DNA from: Cannabis sativa
Taxonomy: Eukaryota > Streptophyta > Magnoliopsida > Rosales > Cannabaceae
Length of the DNA stretch: 64,000 nucleotides
Direction of reading: 5' to 3'
Assembly: GCF_029168945.1 (NCBI RefSeq)
Contig: NC_083605.1
Span: 41,775,659-41,839,658, forward strand
Shown here piece by piece: positions 33,401-44,866 of this stretch (position 1 is its first letter; every line of letters starts with the position of its first letter). The notes under the pieces are model-generated. The model saw only the letters and a list, made by a program, of their open reading frames with translations, did no database searches and had not been told where the DNA came from. The position numbers and the translations under genes were made by a program.

Positions 33401-33433
33401 CATGAATGTTTCAAAGTCCTCAGGAAATACAAG

Positions 33434-34448
33434 ATGAAACTAAATCCCTTAAATTGCTCGTTTGAAGTCAGCTCTGGAAAGTTTCTAGGCTTCATCGTCA
33501 ATGCTCGAGGAATTGAAGCCAATCCGGAAAAAATCCAAGCCCTCCTGGATATGAACGCGCCAACAAAAACCAAAGAGGTGCAAAGCCTAACTGGGCGAAT
33601 CGCCGCACTTAGCAGATTCGTGTCAAAATCAACGGATAAATGTGTCCCATTCTTCAACATCCTGCGAGGAAGCAAAAAGTTCGAATGGACGGAAGAATGT
33701 GAAAGAGCTTTTCAAGATCTAAAAGCACAGCTCGTAAAACCTCCCGTCCTTTCTAAACCTCTGGACGGTGAGGAACTGGTGATATACCTAGCAGTAACGG
33801 AGCATGCTGTGAGTGTCGTACTGATCAGAGAAGAAGACGGTGTGCAGCATCCAGTCTATTACATCAGTAAAAGACTCGTCCAGGCCGAAGGCCGATATCC
33901 GTTGATAGAAAAGCTCGCCTACTGCCTCATTCTACCAGCAAGAAAGTTGAGACCTTACTTTCAAGCTCATCCTGTTCGGGCGTACACCGAGCAACCACTA
34001 CGACAAATACTGCAAAAGCCAGATGCCTCTGGACGGTTACTCAAGTGTGCGGTAGAATTGGGTCAATACGAAATCAACTTCCAACCCCGAACAGCTATCA
34101 AAGGCCAAGCCTTGGCCAACTTTGTGGTGGAATGCACAGGCAAAACTGAAAGCATACCAGAAAGCAATCTCGAGTCAATTATCCGGCGCAGGAATTTCCC
34201 TTGTCACACCTGGGGGGCAACACCTGCATGCAACGTTCAAATTTGGATTCGAAGCCTCTAACAATGAGGCCGAATACAAAGCCCTAATCGTTGGACTTAA
34301 ACTAGCAAAGGAGATGAAGGCCGAGCACATTGAGATCTGTAGTGATTCACAGCTAGTGGTAATATATGATCTTCTCGCACAATTCAAAAGCTACAGCCTC
34401 AGAAAAATTCCAAGAGAAGAAAATACAACGGCACATGCGTTAGCCTGA
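33434..34448 (+). pseudogene. RNase H and truncated second RNase H of element D
   Basis: RT connection and classical RNase H (IYLAVTEHAVSVVLI) up to ALANFVVEC, then the archaeal-type RNase H in a shifted frame: SGAGISLVTP, FEASNNEAEYKALIVGLKLA and CSDSQLVV, ending at TGA 34,446-34,448. The first catalytic block (LYVDGAS in E) is missing through a small deletion around 34,175, and the second RNase H also has a deletion after SDSQLVV compared with E. Confidence 0.82.
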
Positions 34449-35093
34449 TTGGCGAGCAGCAATATAAGTCACAAGGCAAACCTAGTCCCAATCGAGTTTC
34501 TTGAAGGGCCTAGCATCACTGTCACAGAAGAAATCGAAATGATCGACACATCTCCAAACTGGATAACGCCAATAGCAGCCTATCTCAACTCTGGGGAACT
34601 CCCATATAACCGAAATGAAGCTCGGAAAATGAGAAGAAAAATAGCACGGTACATCATAGTAGAAGGGATCATGTATAGAAGAGGATTCTCAATGCATTAA
34701 TCAGATGCGTCACACCAAAATGAAGCTGCACGGCTTCTATATGAAGTTCACGACAGATTCTGTGGAAATCATGCAGCCGGACAGAGCTTATCAAAGAAAA
34801 TCCTAAGGCAAGGCTCCTTCTGGCAGACGATGATTGAAGATTCGAAAGCTTATGTCAAGAAGTGCGACAAATGCCAGAGATTTTCAAAGATACCAAGAGC
34901 TCCGCCCAACGAGCTGACACAAATGCAAAGTCCGTGGCCCTTTGCCATTTGGGGAATTGACCTAGTCGGATAGTTACCTAAAGATAAAGGCAGAGTGCCG
35001 TACGTAGTGGTAGCGGTCGACTACATTACTAAGTGGACTGAAGCCGAACCACTCGCAACTATCACATCAAAGAAGGTTCAAGACTTTATATCA
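34449..35093 (+). pseudogene. Integrase N-terminal remnant of element D
   Basis: After a conserved spacer with NWITPIAAYL and a stop TAA (34,698-34,700) come the zinc-binding His pair (HDRFCGNHAAG) and CDKCQ, then the first catalytic Asp (WGIDLVG), stop TAG (34,971-34,973) and YVVVAVDYITKW. Homology breaks off at about 35,093 before the second catalytic Asp. Confidence 0.82.
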
Positions 35094-36741
35094 TTGATTG
35101 TGATAGTTAATTTTAGAAAAACACTTAGTTAATGATATATATTTTAGATAGTTATTTCTTTACTAGTTATTATTTCTAATATTAAATAGGAAAATATCAT
35201 TGATTGTGAAATTAATTATTTAATAATTAATTTTGGTACAATCTAAGTTTAGTATATTTTCCTAGTATTAAATTAGAATTAATAATTAAGTTTCCTCTAT
35301 ACTTAATTATTTATTTCTTGAATTTAATACATTTAATTAAATTGAAAATTTAGATATCTAAGTTGATTTTCATCATGATACGTATATATTATTATTTTCA
35401 TGTTATTTAATTAAATAGAAAATTATTTTAAGTTTGGAATCTTATTTCAGAATAACTTAAATTTGAATAATTTTCAAAATTTATTTTATTTTATTTTATA
35501 AATCTTTTTATTATTTTTGAAATTGCATTTTTTTTAAAATGCAGAAATTTCGAATTTTATTTGAAAAATAGATTAAAGTTCAAAAATTATTTATTTTAAT
35601 TTTGGACCAACTTAAATCAATGATTTTTTTATTTAATGATTAATTAAAATAAATGAACTAAAATATATTATAATTAGAAATTGAATTAATTAGTCAATTA
35701 AAGTCTAGATAGATATTATCTGTTTTGCTTGAAGTATTTTTCCAGTGTATTTAATTAAATAGAAAATTAACATTTAAGTTGATTTTCATCATGATACATA
35801 TATATTTGAAATTTTTCTTAAATATTTAATTAAATAGGAAAATTATATTTTTGTTGTAAAATAATTTTATTAATTAATCTTGGGCCAACATAAAATTAAG
35901 ATAATTTTTCCAAGATTTATTTTTATTTTATTTTAAAGCATTTTTCGAAATTAGTATTCTTATATACTTCAATTTTTCGAAATGTAATATATATTTATAG
36001 AAAATTAAATTTGAGTTGTAAATTAATTTAAAGTAATTTTGAAACAACTTAAATTGAATATTTTTTTTCCAAATATTTATTAGAAATTATTACTAAGATG
36101 GAAATAATTCACGTTATTTTCATATCAATCTAAGTGTAATTTTTAAATATTAAATTAAAATTTATATTTAGAATTTTTATTCTAAATTGGAAATTTTAAT
36201 TGAATAAATACATATTTAAAATAAATTGATTAAAATAAATATTAGAAGAAAATGCAACTTTCTTTAAATAATGAACTTTATTATTATTAGGATATTCGAT
36301 CTCCATTATTGGTCTTACAATAGTTAAATGTTTTCAATATAACCTCGAGACGCTAGACTTCGTCCCCCTTATGGATGGTTATTCGTTGAACGCATTTAAC
36401 ACCGTAAGATCTCTTTAGAAGTGTTTTGTAAGTTTTCGTCTCTATTAGACTCTCTCCTACGGTGACTACTTACAGATAAACTTATAAAACATGAAACGAT
36501 GGTGGAAGCTCATAAAATGAGAATAACCTTGACTCTCGCCTACCGGGACAACGTTAGATTCTTATTTTGATCGAATAAAAGGTTGCTAGAATGGTTTACA
36601 TTTTAGATGAGCTGACAACTCTATTCAATGAATGATACTTTGACTCTCGCCTACCGGGACACTATATCAGTTTGTTGGAAACCTTAGAAATTATTTATGA
36701 TGTGCCTGTTTTGTATTTTCACGTGTCTTTGTTATTTGCTA
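35094..36741 (+). mobile_element. Fragment I: leader of a gag-only element
   Basis: AT-rich sequence related to 8720-10,100 of B, with the leader module at about 36,290-36,700 (GATATTCGATCTCCATT, then two GACTCTCGCCTACCGGGACA-like boxes). It ends at about 36,741, where LTR sequence of H begins, so gag, the 3' region and U3 are missing. No gene. Its junction with D at 35,093 shows no LTR end. Confidence 0.7.
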
Positions 36742-37265
36742 TATGGCCGCCACTATGCAAGCCTTTTACCATTTATTTTTCCATTATTTTATTTCCATAC
36801 AATTCTAACCTAAACCTAGATGGCATTCTATAAATAGAAAGTGTTGGCTTCAAGGACCTATGACTTGTACATTGTTCCTTTCAGAGAAAAGCCCTTGCCG
36901 CCCCTCTCTTCTTTTTCCTTCTCTTGAATTTCGAAATACCTTGAGTGATAGAGTAGTGCCCACACACATCAAGTGGTATCACAATCATAGTGTGTAAGAC
37001 TGTGAAGAATCCAAACAACAAGAAGGAGAATCAGCATCAAAGGAAGGAGAGAAAGAGATCCAGATTCAGATCTTGATAATGCTCTACTACAGAAAGGAAT
37101 CAAGGACTGGAGATCTGAATGGAATGATTCATTATATTCTGTTGCACCCAATGTAGGTTTCCTAAACTTTATATGTGTTTATTTCATTGTTGTAGAATTC
37201 ATATTAGGATGTTAATGAAACATACTTGGTAGTAAATCTAGATCCTGGTAATTAAATTTCCAACA
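36742..37265 (+). repeat. 5' LTR of H, 3' portion
   Basis: Matches the end of B's LTR from the GGCCGGCC area on and ends AAATTTCCAACA. It includes the TATA box TATAAATAG at 36,829-36,837 and the GAATTTCGAAAT and GTGCCCAC boxes also found in B and F. Confidence 0.82.
36829..36837 (+). promoter_or_regulatory. TATA box in LTR of H
   Basis: TATAAATAG, equivalent in position to TATTTATAG in B and TATATAAAG in F. Confidence 0.65.
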
Positions 37266-37331
37266 CCGTACAACTCACATTTTTTTTCGTTTTCTTCGAT
37301 TTTTCATGCTGTTTCATGGAACTAAGTTCCG

Positions 37332-40261
37332 ATTTTTTGTGTAGTTTTGTATTTTGATTTTTACTTTTCATATTTCAAATCTAATTATCATAAATAAATT
37401 AATTTGAATTTTTTATAATTAATTTTAGATATTAGTGTAATTTGATTTTGAAAATAAGTAAAAATATATCTTTTTGCTTAATTTTTTATTTTATTTTTTA
37501 ATTTAATAATTTTATCTTATTTTTTTAAATTTAAGGTCAGATATTTTTTTAAATTATTTTTTTTAAATAATTTGACCTTATTTAAATTTAAAATAAGATT
37601 ACTATAATCATGATATTTTGAATAGAAATAAGATATTTTGCTAACTTTTAAATTTTGTTATTTTTTTATTAAAATTAAATTATAAAATCAGAAAAGGATA
37701 TTTATTTATCATTTTTTTATTTTATTGAATATTTAATTTATAAAATAACATTAAATTTAAAAGGTGGTTTGCTAATTTTTTTTTTAAAATGATATTTAGG
37801 TTTGTTGAAACCTAATTTTTCAAAATTGTAGGTTTACTTTTAAATATTATTTTTTATTTCATTTAAAAATCTGAAAAAAAAAATATTTTTTTTATTTAAT
37901 TATTTTCGAAATTTAATTAATTATTTTAAATTAAATAAATCCTACTTCCAACCATCCAAATTCAACCTGTTGCAAGAGTTTGTGTTTTAGCTTATGTGTA
38001 AGTTTTATAAAACCTATTATTGCTTGATCTAAATTGCAATGGTTAACTTGTTGACAGATCCAATGATCTGATTTTAACCCATGGTTCAATTGTCAATAGG
38101 TCAAGTAAGTAATTTGTAACATGTAAATTTTACATTCTTCTTTCATCTGTGTATGACCCAGTAACATGATAGTGTCCATCCAAATCTGTGTGTCTGTGTG
38201 AGCCTATAAGTTTATTTTGTTATAGATTCATATAGGTTGTTGCTAAATAAAATGTCACAACCTGATAGATTTTATTTAGGTCCATTTAGTTCTTGGACCT
38301 ATTCAATTAATTGTTGGAAATTATTTTACCAGGATCTAGATTTACTAACAAGTATGTTGAATTAACAACCTAATATGAATTCTAAAACAATGAAAATAAA
38401 CACATATAAAGTTAGAAAACCTTACAGTGGGTGCAGCGGAATAATATGACTCCTTCCGTTCAGATCTCTAGCCCTTGATTCCTTTCTGTAGCAGAGCATC
38501 ACCAAGATCTGAACCTGGATCTTCTTTTCTCCTTCTTTGATGCAGAAATTCCATAGTCTTACATACTATGATTGAGATACCACTTGATTTGTGTGGGCAA
38601 TACTCAACTCACAAGGATTTCGAAATTTTCTCTCTTTTTCTCTCTTGAATTTGGTGGTCTTATCATGCATGCAAGAGAAGAGAACAAGGTTGCTTTATAT
38701 AGGAAAAGGGAGAGCACAACTTTCCAAATAAAACAGTTTCCTTAATTACTGTGTAATCAATTAACTGCCTTATTTAGTGTGATCCACCACTTTCCTATTT
38801 TTTGTGTAGTTTTGTATTTTGATTTTTACTTTTCATATTTCAAATCTAATTATCATAAATAAATTAATTTGATTTTTTTATAATTAATTTTAGATATTAG
38901 TGTAATTTGATTTTGAAAATAAGTAAAAATATATCTTTTTGCTTAATTTTTTATTTTTATTTTTAAATTTAATAATTTTATCTTATTTTTTTAAATTTAA
39001 GGTCAGATATTTTTTTAAATTATTTTTTTTAAATAATTTGACCTTATTTAAATTTAAAATAAGATTACTATAATCATGATATTTTGAATAGAAATAAGAT
39101 ATTTTGCTAACTTTTAAATTTTGTTATTTTTTTATTAAAATTAAATTATAAAATCAGAAAAGGATATTTATTTATCATTTTTTTATTTTATTGAATATTT
39201 AATTTATAAAATAACATTAAATTTAAAAGGTGGTTTGCAAATTTTTTTTTAAAATGAGATTTAGGTTTGTTGAAACCTAATTTTTCAAAATTGTAGGTTT
39301 ACTTTTAAATATTATTTTTTATTTCATTTAAAAATCTGAAAAAAAAAATATTTTTTTTATTTAATTATTTTCGAAATTTAATTAATTATTTTAAATTAAA
39401 TAAATCCTACTTCCAACCATCCAAATTCAACCTGTTGCAAGAGTTTGTGTTTTAGCTTATGTGTAAGTTTTATAAAACCTATTATTGCTTGATCTAAATT
39501 GCAATGGTTAACTTGTTGACAGATCCAATGATCTGATTTTAACCCATGGTTCAATTGTCAATAGGTCAAGTAAGTAATTTGTAACATGTAAATTTTACAT
39601 TCTTCTTTCATCTGTGTATGACCCAGTAACATGATAGTGTCCATCCAAATCTGTGTGTCTGTGTGAGCCTATAAGTTTATTTTGTTATAGATGCATATAG
39701 GTTGTTGCTAAATAAAATGTCACAACCTGATAGATTTTATTTAGGTCCATTTAGTTCTTGGACCTATTCAATTAATTGTTGGAAATTATTTTACCAGGAT
39801 CTAGATTTACTAACAAGTATGTTGAATTAACAACCTAATATGAATTCTAAAACAATGAAAATAAACACATATAAAGTTAGAAAACCTTACAGTGGGTGCA
39901 GCGGAATAATATGACTCCTTCCGTTCAGATCTCTAGCCCTTGATTCCTTTCTGTAGCAGAGCATCACCAAGATCTGAACCTGGATCTTCTTTTCTCCTTC
40001 TTTGATGCAGAAATTCCATAGTCTTACATACTATGATTGAGATACCACTTGATTTGTGTGGGCAATACTCAACTCACAAGGATTTCGAAATTTTCTCTCT
40101 TTTTCTCTCTTGAATTTGGTGGTCTTATCATGCATGCAAGAGAAGAGAACAAGGTTGCTTTATATAGGAAAAGGGAGAGCACAACTTTCCAAATAAAACA
40201 GTTTCCTTAATTACTGTGTAATCAATTAACTACCTTATTTAGTGTTATTAATTAGACATAC
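37332..40261 (+). repeat. Tandem duplication, period 1,465 bp (H leader plus F LTR end)
   Basis: Copy 1 is 37,332-38,796 and copy 2 38,797-40,261 (nominal end). Each unit holds about 980 bases of H's leader (+ strand) followed by the TTAAT target site and about 485 bases of F's LTR (- strand). LTR starts at 38,312 and 39,777 are 1,465 apart. The copies differ at only a few positions. The joint at 38,797-38,804 is ATTTTTTG, which occurs both in the leader (37,332-37,339) and in the intact F LTR (57,416-57,423). Confidence 0.9.
39772..39776. repeat. Left target-site duplication of F (TTAAT)
   Basis: Matches 58,844-58,848. H's leader continues AACAGTTATT after the right copy, as in B near 8113. 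A further copy at 38,307-38,311 belongs to the tandem duplication. Confidence 0.93.
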
Positions 40262-41429
40262 AAAGTATCTTAATTAATAACTAAACCTAGAAACCCTTTT
40301 CTTTACGATTTCATCCTTAAACTGTGAGAATTCATAAAGTAGACATAGTCTAACTTTTAGAATTATAATTGATTAATTAAAATCAATTAACTGAGTCTTA
40401 CAAGCAGTATGGTCTCAACTAGTATGGGGACCATGGGTGTATATAACCGAGCTTCCAATAAGTCGAACCGAATTACCAAGTAAATTCCCTAACTTATTAA
40501 TTCCTCATTGAATCCACACTTAGAACTTGGAATTGCACTCTCAATCATATAGAAACGCTTTATATGTTCCATGATATAGACACGTCATTAGTTATCCATT
40601 CTTATAACCCTAATGTGATCAATGATCCTCTATATAGATGATCTACATTGAAAAGGCACTACTTTTACAGCTACACCTTCAATGTATTTTATCCTTAAAA
40701 CACTTAACCCTGTATAAATGATATTTAAGCTAAGTGAAATGAGATCTCCACCATTTATCTTCGTTTGGTTAAGCTCAAAGGAAATCATCCTTTACTTCTA
40801 TTTGCCAAATAGAAGCTATAGATTTCATATTTATGTTAGCGCTCCCACTCAACTGCACTACCGTGTTCCCAAAATGTTCGTATCACCCTGACACAAAAGT
40901 AGGCTTAACTAACAAATCAAAGAACACGAATAACACTCTTGAGATTGAACCTAACCATATCAGGATTAAGATCATTTGATCTAGGATCAACAGGTGATAT
41001 TGAATTTAATAGATATTACGGTAAATTTTAATATATCTAATCAAAGTTCAATATCGGTCCCTTCCGATGTATACTCTATACATCCGATACTGGTAAACTT
41101 TGCCAATGTCCTGGAAAGGACATAACACTTTTCCAAGGTGTAAGAATACCTATCGCAGATTATACCATGTCAGTCTAAATCCAGTGTTCTGACATATCAG
41201 GGAATAAACTTTTAAACTTATAATAAAGATTATATTCCACTGTGCTGACAACACTATAATCTTTAACAAACTCATATGTTCTGGACTTAAAAAGAATTCA
41301 TACATTATATACATATAATCATGAAATAAATCATGTGAACCATGCAACATAAAATGTTATTTCTGATCTTTATTAATAAGTAAATCTGATTATATGAAAT
41401 GAGTTATATTTAGGGCATAAAACCCAACA
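39777..41429 (-). repeat. 3' LTR of F, with internal deletion
   Basis: 1,653 bp, TGTTGGAAATT...AAACCCAACA. It lacks about 260 bases present in the other LTR (about 57,400-57,660), the gap lying near 40,245-40,250. Confidence 0.92.
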
Positions 41430-41441
41430 AACTCCCACTTG
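41430..41441 (-). other. Polypurine tract of F
   Basis: Minus strand GCAAGTGGGAGTT directly before the 3' LTR, like the tract of B. Confidence 0.8.
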
Positions 41442-42412
41442 CAACAATATAAAACAAAAAGTGCATTTCAAATAATCATTAACACCTTGATATACAAATC
41501 AAGTGTAATAGTAGTAAACTCCTCGTAATGGGATCTGACAGGTTGAATTAAACACAACCTCTTCTCCACCATTACTCTTCCTTAATCACAAAATCCTTGG
41601 TAATGTGAAATCCCTCTCTATATGTTTACTCTCTTGGGATACTTGATTCTATACTTTTGGGCAACTACTCTTTGGTTATTCAGGAAGTAACCCTAGTAGT
41701 TAAGGCAAGTTGGAACAGTGCCACAAAAGTATAGAACTTTCCTTAGACTGAATAAGTATCTTTCCTGCAACTTTTAACATTCACTCTCTTTCTGGTAGAC
41801 CAAGAGATTTCAGATAGGTTTTTACACTTCTCCAAAATCGCTACTCCACCCCCAAAGTAATCACCATCTCATCAGCAGACTTTCTAGCACACAGGCAAGC
41901 CTCGAAATCTGATGTGGTGTACTCTAAAGTTTCAAAAATACCCTTATTTACTAACATATAGTTCCTCTTCTTAATCTTTAAATTTACTTGATTGTCTTCC
42001 AATGTTCCTCTCCTGGATTAATCTGATACTTACTCATTACTCCCACTCAACAGCAGGTGTCTGGTCTAAGGCATACAAAAGCATACCTGAAACCTCTCAC
42101 TGTTGATTCAAGAAATTCTTTCATGGCTATATCTTCTCTGGAATAGTTGAGACTTTTCCTTAGATACATAAAATCTATATCTAAGAAGTTGTGAAGCTTC
42201 TATAGATTTCCATTGGAAAGTAAATGCATCAGCATCTCATGCTTGCATTAGAGTAAGTAATTTCCAGGTATACCACAAGCCATAGGTTTAGATAAACTCA
42301 AACCTATAATACTAGGAACAGGAAGTTTTGTTAAGTCCATTGAATAGACTTATGAACAAAAATTTCCTTTCATGTCCTTGTAATAGAAAACTTTTGGTTA
42401 CTCCATGTGAAT
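41442..42412 (-). other. Non-coding 3' region of F, first part
   Basis: No gene. It contains the GGGGTGGA-type box at about 41,846 (minus strand) and is homologous to 11,900-12,840 of B. Element G splits it from the rest at TGAAT (42,408-42,412). Confidence 0.75.
42408..42412. repeat. Left target-site duplication of G (TGAAT)
   Basis: Identical to 51,892-51,896 just outside the other LTR. Confidence 0.95.
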
Positions 42413-44672
42413 TGTAACACCCTAACTATCTTAGGCGTATTACGTGATTTTAAACGTACTGTGCAGCTCGTTGCTAATCAACGAGGTTTATGGAAAAACG
42501 TGATTAATTAAAATTTTTCTTTTTAATTAAACTTATAAACCATATTATAAAAGTCTCGGGATCCCGATTTATAAAATCATTTACAAACGTTTTAACTGTT
42601 TAACTTTTACATCAAAATAAAGTCGTCTAACGACCAGTTACAAAAAAACTCAGCCTTGCTGTCCCGAGGATCGTACGCTCCAGGCCTAACCGCCCCGACA
42701 TGTACAATCTCATAAGCTCGCTCACGGTCCATCAGCTACAGCCTTGCCTTTACCTACACATGAACATAAACTGTGAGTCGACAGACTCAGTAAGAAAAGC
42801 ATAATAATATCATACATAAAACTAACTGCCGTGTCCAACACGATACTGAGTCCCGCTACTGCCATGTCCAACATGGTACTGAGCCACTACTGCCATGTCC
42901 AACATGGTACTGAGTTTTGAACGTTCAGGGGACGGTACTATTGACAAGTATCCTCCTGATCGGTCGAACCGGTCATACTCCGGCTGCTGGTCATACTCCA
43001 GCCTGTACCGACGGGATAGGTCAATAGCACTGAACCACCAACCAAGTGTCAGCCTGATCGGTCGAACCGGTCATACTCCGGCTGCTGGTCATACTCCAGC
43101 CTGTACCGACGTGACAGGGTTGGATGGTTCGAAGCCTAAATACATAACTAATGTAATCTAGCAGGCTTCCTACATGCACGCTAAACATGTAATCTACATA
43201 TGCATACTGTTATACTAATCTTACCTGGATTCCGATTTCAGGTGTGCCGGTCAACCTGACTGGAACTGAAGCTGAGCGGCGGATTACTGGCTCCTAAACC
43301 ATAAAAATCACAACGCTATAAGTGACACGCTAAATCACTTCCCGGGGACTAAAACTTGGAACTAAAAGTTTCCCTATCGATAAAAAGCATGGCAATACCC
43401 CTAAAAACCTAAAAACGAGGAAAACTAGGGTTCAGAAAAATTCCCCAACCGGTAGACCGGTTGCCCAACCGGAATTCCGGTTCTGGGAAAATTTTGAACA
43501 CTCATCCGGAATTCCGGATGCACAACCGGAATTCCGGTTCCTCGCAGGCAGCAAACATAAAAATTCATAACTTGCACAATTCAACCCCAAATCACATGAA
43601 ACCTTCCAGACCTGTTCTATACCTCCCCTAGAACATTTCTAAGGCAACAAAACCACCCAGATTGCACGAATTCAAAAATCACCATTAGAGCTCAAGCTTT
43701 GAGTTCTAAACTCAAACTTGAGCAAACCTAGCTAGCATGCAATCAAATCCATCTAAACTTACTTAAACAAGCTTAACTAAGCCTCTGAAAACAATCAAAA
43801 ACATCAACAATATCACAGCAACAGAACATAGACATTTCTCTTTGAAAACCATATTTTTGAGCTAAAAATCAAAACTTTGAACAACACAACTAGCATGCAT
43901 CATAACCAGCTCTATTCTACTCAATTGAACAAGATTTAAACCTCAGAAATCATATCACAAACACAGCAGCAACAACACCTCAAGTAAGCATGCATTTACT
44001 CATATTTTCACCATTTTTATTCAAGAAAATAAAGGGAAAGAGTTAGAGATTACATACCACAACCTAGAGTTCACAATTAGGTTGAATTTAGCTTTGAAAA
44101 TTGAAGAAAAACCCAGCTTTTGCACCCCAAATACCCAGCCGAAAGTGGAGAGGAAAAGAGAGAGTTTTTGGAAAATTCTATTTTCTTTTCTAAGTGTTTT
44201 TTTGTAAAAATGAAAGAAATAATATAAACCCACTTAACATAACCATTTATTAAATCCATTTCAGCCAAAAACAATTAAATAAATAAACATTTAATTTCCA
44301 AATAAAAGTCACTAAAAGACAAAAAGTCATTGGGGCAAAAAGACCATTTTGCCCCTCCATCATAAAATCACATAAATCATACTAAAGGGGTATTTTTGGG
44401 AAATTCTAAATTCCCGGCCATTCCCGACATTCCCAATGTCTAAAACCCGTCCCCAAAATACTAACATACTAAGTTGTGATTTCTACTGAGCCAAACGCCG
44501 AGTTCCAAAATACCGGACACCGGAAATGCGAAATATAAAAACTACTGATGACATAATCATGCATTTCTGAATTCCATAAATAACAGTAATAAATTATTTA
44601 AATAGCTATAAATAATTTCATAATTAAACATAAACAACTGCTAATTTCCAAATTAACTAAGCGGGCTTTACA
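42413..44672 (-). repeat. 3' LTR of G
   Basis: 2,260 bp, TGTAACACCC...GGGCTTTACA on the + strand. It contains three tandem hairpins with TCCAA loops (42,830-42,907) and a duplicated block of about 100 bases (42,954-43,012 and 43,053-43,113). No gene. Confidence 0.95.
42830..42907 (-). repeat. Triplicate TCCAA-loop hairpins in the LTR of G
   Basis: CGTG-TCCAA-CACG (42,830-42,842) and twice CCATG-TCCAA-CATGG (42,862-42,876 and 42,893-42,907), read on the + strand, each followed by a TACTGAG. The stem changes from GTG/CAC to ATG/CAT with pairing kept. The same array occurs in the 5' LTR (from about 50,053) and in C (from about 4053). Confidence 0.8.
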
Positions 44673-44675
44673 ACT

Positions 44676-44690
44676 ATTCCCCCCTTAAAA
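44676..44690 (-). other. Polypurine tract of G
   Basis: Minus strand TTTTAAGGGGGGAATAG next to the 3' LTR edge, preceded by TTCGGGGACGAAAT. Confidence 0.9.
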
Positions 44691-44704
44691 GGATTTCGTC
44701 CCCG

Positions 44705-44866
44705 AAATCTAACACGAATAACTACTGGATATTGAGCTCTCATATCTCGACTCTAGCTCCCTGGTGGCTTCTTCCACCTTCTTTTCTCCGGAGAACCTTG
44801 ACCAATGCTATGGTCTTATTCCGAAGGACTTTATCCTTTCTATCCGGGATCCGCACCGGTTGTTCC
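44705..44866 (-). pseudogene. Chromodomain-like tail of G, out of frame
   Basis: After the pol stop another frame encodes [22 protein letters not shown] and, after a further shift, VEEAT.ELE. This is the tail seen in A at 18,827-18,988. Relative to A, CAG/CTG sites read CGG/CCG and one stretch (44,878-44,890) is scrambled, so the break may be technical. Confidence 0.65.

Larger units (their letters stand above)
31276..35093 (+). mobile_element. Element D: Tat-lineage Ty3/gypsy remnant
   Basis: Plus-strand Tat gag-pol beginning inside gag right after element E's LTR and ending abruptly inside integrase at about 35,093, where AT-rich leader sequence of the gag-only family starts. It belongs to a different Tat family from E. 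The 5' part is expected off the window, left of E's missing end. It has no LTR in view. Confidence 0.82.

Noticed and set aside
36969..37151. 60-codon minus-strand frame, and the 66-codon frames at 41,150-41,350 and 58,564-58,764
   Set aside because: They lie in LTRs of H and F; the last two are the same LTR stretch in two copies.
35094..41430. Scaffold or matrix attachment region, because of extreme AT richness
   Set aside because: The AT richness is a property of the leader of this transposon family wherever it occurs; there is no independent evidence.
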